64,000 nt of DNA from Streptomyces sp. ERV7 (GTDB taxonomy: Bacteria; Actinomycetota; Actinomycetes; Streptomycetales; Streptomycetaceae), in assembly GCF_001653515.1 (NCBI RefSeq), contig NZ_LYOY01000040.1, positions 1,550,001 to 1,614,000 on the forward strand, in the 5' to 3' direction. Made by a program: the position numbers and the translations under genes. Positions 59,201 through 64,000 of this stretch are shown in pieces (positions within the stretch are counted from its first letter, which is position 1; every line of letters starts with the position of its first letter). The notes below the pieces were generated by a model, which ran no database searches, was not told the DNA's origin, and was given only the letters and a program-made list of their open reading frames with translations.

Positions 59201-60074
59201 GCCAGAACTCGAAGAAGTTGAGCGTCTCGGCCTTCTTGATGCCCGCGACGACCAGCTGGCGGTCGCCGTTGGGCTTCACCAGGTCGATGGCGAGACCGAA
59301 GTTGATGTGCTCCGGCTTGACCAGGGTCGGCTTGCCGTCCTTCTCCGTGAAGGAGTAGTTCATCGACGGCATGGCCTTGATGGCCTGCACCATCGCGTAC
59401 CCGATGAGGTGGGTGAAGGAGATCTTCCCGCCCCGGGCGCGCTTCAGGTGGTTGTTGATGACGATCCGGTTGTCGAACAGCAGCTTCACCGGGACCGCGC
59501 GGACGGACGTGGCCGTCGGGACCTCGATGGAGGCGTGCATGTTCTTCGCCACGGCGGCGGCGGGGCCGCGCAGCGTGACGAACTCCGGACCGGCCGGGGC
59601 CTCGGCAGCAGGCTGCGCGGCGTTAGCCGCTCCAGTGGAGCCGGTGCTTGCACCGGGGGCCTTGGCCGCGGCGGCGGGCTTCGCGGCGGGCGCGGGAGCG
59701 GCCTTCGCGGGAGCCGGGGCCTGAACCGGGGCCGTGGCCTGCGCCGGAGCCGGGGCGGCGGCCGCGGGCTGCGCGGGCGCGGCCGGAGCCTGCGCGGCGG
59801 GCGCCGGGGCCGGGGCGGCAGGGGCGGCCACCGCAGCCCCCGCGGCTGCGGCGGGAGCACCCTCTACGGGCTTGTCCGCCGTGCCGGTCGAACCCGGCTT
59901 GTAGTCGGCGAAGAAGTCCCACCAGGCACGGTCGACCGAATTGGGGTCCTGGAGGTACTGCTGGTAGATCTCGTCGACGAGCCACTCATTGGCACCGAAG
60001 CCGGCTGCAGGGTTCTTGCCCTGCCCGTCTTGGTCGGTCGAGACGCTCGAATTACTGGGGGACTGAGACGACAC
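56226..60074 (-). CDS. kgd: Multifunctional 2-oxoglutarate decarboxylase/dehydrogenase (fused E2o-E1o, Kgd)
   Basis: A 1282-residue actinobacterial fusion enzyme of the citric-acid cycle. The N-terminus (about 1-50) has FGANEWLVDEIYQQYLQDPN. A long Ala/Pro-rich linker (about 60-150) follows. The E2 succinyltransferase core (about 160-400) ends with the catalytic YDHRVIQGAASG. The E1 decarboxylase core has GMAHRGRLNVLANIVGK and GDAAFAGQGVVAETLN for thiamine diphosphate binding. No lipoyl domain is seen, as expected, since the lipoyl E2 is a separate protein. GTG 60074 is chosen by homology and a GAAGAGGG upstream. Confidence 0.95.
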   Translation of the reverse strand: MSSQSPSNSSVSTDQDGQGKNPAAGFGANEWLVDEIYQQYLQDPNSVDRAWWDFFADYKPGSTGTADKPVEGAPAAAAGAAVAAPAAPAPAPAAQAPAAPAQPAAAAPAPAQATAPVQAPAPAKAAPAPAAKPAAAAKAPGASTGSTGAANAAQPAAEAPAGPEFVTLRGPAAAVAKNMHASIEVPTATSVRAVPVKLLFDNRIVINNHLKRARGGKISFTHLIGYAMVQAIKAMPSMNYSFTEKDGKPTLVKPEHINFGLAIDLVKPNGDRQLVVAGIKKAETLNFFEFWQAYEDIVKRARQGKLTMDDFSGVTVSLTNPGGLGTVHSVPRLMPGQSVIMGVGSMDYPAEFQGTSQDTLNKLGISKVMTLTSTYDHRVIQGAASGEFLRIVANLLLGDGDFYDGIFESLRIPYEPVRWLKDIDASHDDDVTKAARVFELIHSYRVRGHVMADTDPLEYRQRKHPDLDITEHGLTLWDLEREFAVGGFAGKSLMKLRDVLGVLRDSYCRTTGIEFMHIQDPKQRKWIQDRVERPHSKPEREEQLRILRRLNAAEAFETFLQTKYVGQKRFSLEGGESVIPLLDAVIDSAAESRLDEVVIGMAHRGRLNVLANIVGKSYAQIFREFEGNLDPKSMHGSGDVKYHLGAEGTFTGLDGEQIKVSLVANPSHLEAVDPVLEGVVRAKQDVINKGGTDFTVLPVALHGDAAFAGQGVVAETLNMSQLRGYRTGGTVHIVINNQVGFTAAPESSRSSMYATDVARMIEAPIIHVNGDDPEAVVRVARLAFEFRQTFNKDVVIDLICYRRRGHNEGDNPQFTNPQMYNLIDKKRSVRKLYTESLIGRGDITLEEAEQALQDFQGQLEKVFAEVREATAQAGEIQSSEPQAEFPVAVTTAVSQEVVKRIAESQVNIPERTKVHPRLMPQLQRRAASVEDGTIDWGMGETLAIGSLLMEGTPVRLSGQDTRRGTFGQRHAVLVDQETGEDYTPLMYLTEEQARYNVYDSLLSEYAAMGFEYGYSLARPESLVMWEAQFGDFVNGAQTVVDEFISSAEQKWAQTSGVTLLLPHGYEGQGPDHSSARPERFLQMCAQNNMTVAMPTLPSNYFHLLRWQVHNPHHKPLIVFTPKSMLRLKAAASKVEEFTTGGFRPVIGDEFVDAAAVRKVVFCAGKVYYDLKAERDKRGATDTALIRLERLYPLPGAELQAEIAKYPNAEKYLWAQEEPANQGAWPFIALNLIDHLDLAVGADVPHSERLRRISRPHGSSPAVGSKKRHEQEQEQLVSEVFDA

Positions 60075-60333
60075 GGCGGCAACCGCCCTCTTCCGCTTCA
60101 CAAGGTGATGGACAGCGGGAATTAAGGCTACGCCTCCCTGGCCTGGAGGTGCAGACCGGGCGTGCCACAGTCGTGTAAGTCACACCGGAAAGCGAGTTTC
60201 AGGGCAGGATTTGGCGGGAAACAGATCAGGTTCTGCTGCTCAGTGGGTACGCCTCGCAGCGGCCACGGCCCGAAGACCGCACGCCCCACACCTACCCACA
60301 CGCAGAACGTGTGCTTCCGGTTCGAACCCTACG

Positions 60334-61494
60334 TCAATTAGTCGTCCGGGGTGCCCCCGGAAGGGTGACCTGGATGCGGCATCCGCGCGACGATTCGGCC
60401 ACGCCGATGTGGCCGCCGTGCAGATCCACCGCCCAGCGGGCGATCGCCAGGCCCAGGCCCGTGCCGCCGTCGCTGCCGGGCCCGTGCGGCGCCGAGGCGT
60501 CGCCCCGGTTGAACCGCTCGAAGACCCGGTGCCACTCGGACTTCGGGATGCCCGGGCCCTCGTCCAGGACCTCCAGGTCCAGCGACTCGGGCTGCGGGCC
60601 GCGCCGGGCCCGTACGGTGACGCGGCCGTGCGGCGGCGAGTGCTTGACCGCGTTGTCGATGAGGTTGGCCACCACCTGGTGGAGGCGCTCCCGGTCCGCG
60701 TGCGCGGTCAGCTCCGGCGGCGAGACGTCCAGGTGCAGATGGACGTCGGTACGGGTGTGGTTGCCGGAACCGGAGGAGAGCCCGCGCCGGGAGGCGGCCA
60801 GATTGGCCTCCTTGAGCACCCCGGAGAGGTACGGCCAGACCTCGAAGCGGTGCGCCCGCAGCGGGACGACGCCGTTGTCGAGGCGGGAGAGGTCCAGCAG
60901 GGTCTCGACCAGCCGCCCGAGCCGCTCGGTCTGCTTCAGGGCCGTGCGCATCGTCTCGGGGTCGGCGGCCGAGACGCCGTCCACCACGTTCTCCAGGACC
61001 GCCCGCAGGGCCGCGATCGGCGTGCGCAGCTCATGTGAGACGTTCGCCACCAGCTCCTTGCGGTGACGGTCCACGGCCTCCAGGTCGTCCGCCATGCGGT
61101 TGATCGTGGAGGCGAGGTCGCCGAGCTCGTCGCGGCGGTCGGCGCCGCGCACCCGGCGGGTGTAGTCGCCGTGCGAGATCGCCCGGGCGACGGTGTTCAT
61201 CTCGTCCAGCGGCGCGGTCAGGCCGTGCGCCACGAACTGGGTGATCAGCAGGGTGGCTATCACCGAGAAGACGGTGATGAACCGGAGCTCGGTACGGGTC
61301 TGTACGGCCACCATCAGCAGCCCGGTGGTGATGAACACCGAGACCACGACGAGTGAGCCGAGCTTCGTCTTGATGGAGATGGATACCTCCCTCAGGCCGC
61401 CCCTCAGCCGTTCGCGCACCCGGTCGCGGGCCCGGGCGCGGGGCCCGTTCCGCCGGGCCCGCCCGTTCACCGCCCCGGCCGCCGCCCGGCTCAT
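60334..61494 (-). CDS. Membrane sensor histidine kinase
   Basis: A 386-residue kinase. A very basic N-terminus precedes two membrane segments (LVVVSVFITTGLLMVAV and FITVFSVIATLLITQFVA), then HAMP, the DHp domain with the phospho-histidine in VANVSHELRTPIAALRAVLE, and ATPase boxes LIDNAVKHSP, DEGPGIPKSEW and GTGLGLAIARW. The short extracytoplasmic loop leaves little room for a sensor, so it may sense within the membrane. The start overlaps the response-regulator stop by four bases. Confidence 0.92.
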   Translation of the reverse strand: MSRAAAGAVNGRARRNGPRARARDRVRERLRGGLREVSISIKTKLGSLVVVSVFITTGLLMVAVQTRTELRFITVFSVIATLLITQFVAHGLTAPLDEMNTVARAISHGDYTRRVRGADRRDELGDLASTINRMADDLEAVDRHRKELVANVSHELRTPIAALRAVLENVVDGVSAADPETMRTALKQTERLGRLVETLLDLSRLDNGVVPLRAHRFEVWPYLSGVLKEANLAASRRGLSSGSGNHTRTDVHLHLDVSPPELTAHADRERLHQVVANLIDNAVKHSPPHGRVTVRARRGPQPESLDLEVLDEGPGIPKSEWHRVFERFNRGDASAPHGPGSDGGTGLGLAIARWAVDLHGGHIGVAESSRGCRIQVTLPGAPRTTN

Positions 61495-62228
61495 GGCGCC
61501 GGGGTCTCCAGCGCGTAGCCCACGCCGTGGACCGTGCGGATGCGCTCGGCCCCGATCTTCCGGCGCAGCGCCTTGATGTGGCTGTCCACGGTCCGGGTGC
61601 CCGAGGCGTCCGCCCAGTCCCAGACCTCGGCGAGCAGCTGCTCGCGCGAGAGCACCGCGCGCGGGGTGTTCGCCAGACAGCTGAGCAGGTCGAACTCGGT
61701 CGGCGTGAGGTGGACGTCCTCGCCGCGCACCCGCACCCGGCGCTGTGCGTGGTCGATCTCCAGCTCGCCGAGGCGCAGGATCCCGGTACGCGGGGTGGCC
61801 GCGGCCAGCGTGGCCCGCTCGACCCGGCGCAGCAGCACGTGCACCCGGGCCGCCAGCTCCCGCATGGAGAACGGCTTGGTCATGTAGTCGTCCGCGCCGA
61901 CGCCGAGCCCGACCAGCATGTCCGTCTCGTCGTCGCGGGCCGTCAGCATCAGCACCGGGACGGGCCGGCGGGCCTGTACCCGGCGGCATACCTCCAGGCC
62001 GTCGAAGCCCGGCAGCATGATGTCCAGGACCATCAGGTCCGGCTGCCATGCCTCGGCCGTGTCGACGGCCGCGGGGCCGTCGAGGGCGGTCTGGACCTGG
62101 AAGCCCTCGGCCCTCAGCCGTGCCGCGATGGCGTCGACGATCGTCGTGTCGTCCTCGACGACCAGCACCCGGCGCTGGGCGCCGGGGGTCGCCGCGACGC
62201 CGTTGTGGGTGGTGTGTGCCTGCTCCAT
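61491..62228 (-). CDS. OmpR-family response regulator
   Basis: A 245-residue regulator: a receiver domain with the phospho-acceptor Asp in LMVLDIMLPGFDG and the lysine in DDYMTKPFSMRELAA, then a winged-helix domain (LTPTEFDLLSCLANTPRAVL and GTRTVDSHIKALRRKIG). It is cotranscribed with the kinase gene downstream and forms its two-component partner. The target genes are not evident from the window. Confidence 0.95.
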   Translation of the reverse strand: MEQAHTTHNGVAATPGAQRRVLVVEDDTTIVDAIAARLRAEGFQVQTALDGPAAVDTAEAWQPDLMVLDIMLPGFDGLEVCRRVQARRPVPVLMLTARDDETDMLVGLGVGADDYMTKPFSMRELAARVHVLLRRVERATLAAATPRTGILRLGELEIDHAQRRVRVRGEDVHLTPTEFDLLSCLANTPRAVLSREQLLAEVWDWADASGTRTVDSHIKALRRKIGAERIRTVHGVGYALETPAP

Positions 62229-62312
62229 CGCCCCGCCCTGATATTGCTTCCGGGGATCCGTGGGGTGATCCCCTGTGTCGGTCAGAGACTAGAGGCACCG
62301 GCCGCGTCCCGG

Positions 62313-62999
62313 CTACGCAGGGCGAACGGCGAGATGGACCACGTCCGGGACTCCCCGGGCAACTGTGATCTCTTCGGTCCTAACCCCGTGGAATCCGGCA
62401 TTACGGAGAGCTTCCTCGAAGGCGGCCGACGGCTGCGCGGACCAGACGGCGAGCACTCCGCCGGGAGTGAGCAGGTCCCGGCAGGCCGCGAGGCCGGTGG
62501 GGGAGTAGAGGCTGTCGTTGCTCCGGGTGACGGTCCAGTCGGGCCCGTTGTCGATGTCCAGGCAGAGCGCGTCGAAGGTGTCCTGGGCCCTCGTCACGTA
62601 AGCGACCAGATCGGTGTGCACGACCTCGGTGCGGGGGTCGGCCAGGGCGCCTCGCGAGAGCGGCGCGAGGGGGCCCGAGCGGTGCCAGTCGATGACGGCC
62701 AACTCGCGTTCCACCACCGCGATCCGGCCCCACCGGGGATCGGCGGCGGCGTGCGCCAGCGAGAAGCCGACGCCGAGCCCGCCGATGAGCACCGAGGGCC
62801 GCGCGCGGCCGGCCGGCAGCGCCTCGTACGCGGCGTCCACGAGCAGCCTCTCCGAACGCCCGTCGGAGGTGTCCATCAGGAACGTGCCGTTCGAGATGAT
62901 CTCGAAGTGCGGGCCGCGCCGCCGGAGCACCACCTCTCCGTACGGCCCCTCGCGCCGGTCGAGGACGACCGGGGCGGCGATCGGGTCGGCGATGGGCAT
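62313..62999 (-). CDS. Spermidine-synthase-like methyltransferase-fold protein
   Basis: A 228-residue protein of the spermidine/spermine synthase-like group. The nucleotide loop is VLIGGLGVGFSLAHAAADPR, followed by the acidic ribose-binding residue in IAVVERELAVIDW and by ALCLDIDNGPDWTV. The N-terminal half has a short beta domain (GEVVLRRRGPHFEIISNGTF). A true aminopropyltransferase normally has a longer N-terminal domain, so polyamine synthesis is not certain. GAGGAGG precedes ATG 62999. Confidence 0.8.
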   Translation of the reverse strand: MPIADPIAAPVVLDRREGPYGEVVLRRRGPHFEIISNGTFLMDTSDGRSERLLVDAAYEALPAGRARPSVLIGGLGVGFSLAHAAADPRWGRIAVVERELAVIDWHRSGPLAPLSRGALADPRTEVVHTDLVAYVTRAQDTFDALCLDIDNGPDWTVTRSNDSLYSPTGLAACRDLLTPGGVLAVWSAQPSAAFEEALRNAGFHGVRTEEITVARGVPDVVHLAVRPA

Positions 63000-63213
63000 C
63001 GAAGGACCTCCTCGTGAAGCGGAGCGAGCGGCTCGGGGCCGACGCGCGGCCTGCGCCCATGGTTGTCCAATGTGGCACAAGTCATAGACGCGGACGGGAG
63101 CGTTCGCAGAGGGTGAGCGTTGTACAAGCGTAAGCAGCAAGGCCGGACGATCACCGGCGTGGCTTGTGGTTCCGGGCGCGAGTGTGCGGCGCCCGGTGGA
63201 AGGGGCCTCACCG

Positions 63214-64000
63214 GTGCACCCTGAAAGAACGCGGGACCACGCGGGCCTGCTCAACGGCATCCCGCGGCAGCGGCCGACGGCTCGGGAGGAGACGGCCGAC
63301 GAGACGCCGGAGGGCGGGGACATCGCGAAGAGCCCTGGGCCGGCCGGAGCGCCCGCCGGGCCGCCGGTGCGCGCCTGGCTGCGCCGCGCCGTCCAGCTGC
63401 TGCCGACGCCGACGGGCACGCCCTTCACCTTCGCGTACATGCTGCTGCTGTTCACCACGTCGCTCTACATGGAGCTCGCCGACCCGGACACGGTCCGCAC
63501 GCTGCTCGAAGGCTCCAGCACCGATGTGCAGCATCTGACGCGCACCCCGGTGCTGGTGCTGCTCGCCAGCGCGCTGTGGATCGCGGGCGGTATCTCCTCG
63601 CCGTGGGCCGTCGGCTTCGTCTTCATCCTCACCGCCCTCGAACGGCGCGTCGGCGGGCTGCGCACGGCCGGGGTGTTCCTGCTCGGCCATGTGGTGGCGA
63701 CGCTGGTCACCGAGGTGCCGGTGGGCGTCTCCGTCCTGGCGGGCCGGCTGCCGGACTCCTCGCTGCACCGGCTCGACTACGGCATCAGCTTCGGGCTGAT
63801 GGCGAGCGTCGGCGCGCTCGCGGGGCTGCTGCCCCCGCTGCTGAGGTGGCCGCTGCTCGGTGTGATGGCCGTGCTCCTCGTCCAGGACCTGCTGGACATG
63901 GTGGATCCGCTGGCCAGCTGGGGCCATCCGACCGCGCTGCTCGTCGGCGTCCTGTGCTGGCCGGTGCTGCGCCGGGCGGACCGGCGCGGGTCCGCCCGGC
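63214..64000 (+). CDS. Rhomboid-like integral membrane protein, C-terminus outside window
   Basis: An open frame from GTG 63214 to the window end gives 262 residues without a stop. A polar N-terminus of about 60 residues is followed by about five hydrophobic segments, including FTFAYMLLLFTTSLYMELAD, VLVLLASALWIAGGISSPWA and GISFGLMASVGALAGLL. It resembles the rhomboid-like membrane proteins of actinobacteria (with the GISFGLMAS helix) but no clear GxSG catalytic motif is seen, so it may be inactive. AAGGGG lies nine bases upstream. Confidence 0.72.
   Translation, partial: MHPERTRDHAGLLNGIPRQRPTAREETADETPEGGDIAKSPGPAGAPAGPPVRAWLRRAVQLLPTPTGTPFTFAYMLLLFTTSLYMELADPDTVRTLLEGSSTDVQHLTRTPVLVLLASALWIAGGISSPWAVGFVFILTALERRVGGLRTAGVFLLGHVVATLVTEVPVGVSVLAGRLPDSSLHRLDYGISFGLMASVGALAGLLPPLLRWPLLGVMAVLLVQDLLDMVDPLASWGHPTALLVGVLCWPVLRRADRRGSAR

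Noticed and set aside
55875..60125. 1416-residue plus-strand open frame opposite kgd
   Set aside because: Its sequence is Arg/Leu/Val/Asp-rich from antisense codons of kgd. No family features.
60315..60332. Second tRNA T-arm-like GGTTCGAACCC near the kinase gene end
   Set aside because: No cloverleaf can be drawn around it; the GTTCGAAC palindrome alone creates the likeness.

Overview
The window is about 70% GC, with strongly G/C-biased third codon positions, many GTG starts and AGGAGG-type ribosome binding sites. Its gene order (sigR-rsrA, def, nrdAB, dasR-dasABC, nagB, wblE, sigH, an eshA/eshB-type shell gene, sodN-sodX, kgd) is the chromosomal core of a Streptomyces. I recognise it as the region equivalent to roughly SCO5206-SCO5285 of S. 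coelicolor; that match is from memory, not from a search.

Layout. 1-9.3 kb: a Fur-type regulator (cut by the window edge) divergent from a catalase, then hisN, a TetR gene, an SMR exporter, aroA-rsgA, an M50-like membrane protein, an SRAP/HMCES protein and a small hydrolase. 9.3-15.1 kb: the thiol-stress sigma factor sigR with its redox anti-sigma factor rsrA, two HD-domain membrane proteins, a TPR protein and peptide deformylase. 15.1-19 kb: class Ia ribonucleotide reductase nrdAB behind a cobalamin riboswitch. 19-31 kb: a solute symporter pair, then the chitin/N-acetylglucosamine locus (dasR, dasABC, a GH3 hexosaminidase, nagB, a SIS isomerase) with several DasR (dre) operators, a DasR-controlled small RNA resembling scr5239, a PdtaS-type histidine kinase and wblE. 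31-35 kb: a diacylglycerol-kinase-like gene broken by a tandem duplication, and the sigH/anti-sigma pair. 35-38.4 kb: a truncated ACC-deaminase-like gene, an amidase, and NO detoxification (hmp, nsrR). 38.5-41 kb: a family 2B encapsulin shell with a polyprenyl synthetase cargo gene. 41-47 kb: small regulators and enzymes, then the nickel superoxide dismutase sodN and its protease sodX. 47-56 kb: an amino-acid ABC transporter, malic enzyme, an oxidoreductase, a truncated glycosidase beside a perfect 30-bp inverted repeat, a cysteine-less AhpD-like protein, a glutamine-amidotransferase-type hydrolase and a hemerythrin. 56-64 kb: the giant 2-oxoglutarate enzyme kgd, a two-component system, a spermidine-synthase-like protein and a rhomboid-like membrane protein cut by the window end.

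Themes. Oxidative and nitrosative stress genes are concentrated here (catalase, SigR-RsrA, Ni-SOD, flavohaemoglobin with NsrR, hemerythrin, AhpD-like protein). A second theme is aminosugar control: DasR, its transporter, the catabolic enzymes and a DasR-site sRNA form one regulatory island.

Most unusual. dasR carries an in-frame loss of about 18 codons that removes the conserved arginine strand of its effector domain, while all its operators and targets look intact. An exact 83-bp tandem duplication frameshifts the diacylglycerol kinase gene. An interspersed palindromic repeat sits in frame inside nrdA. A 30-bp perfect inverted repeat ends a glycosidase gene after 54 codons. The encapsulin cargo enzyme and the ACC-deaminase-like protein both look C-terminally shortened. 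No CRISPR array, rRNA, tRNA, transposase or prophage cluster was seen.
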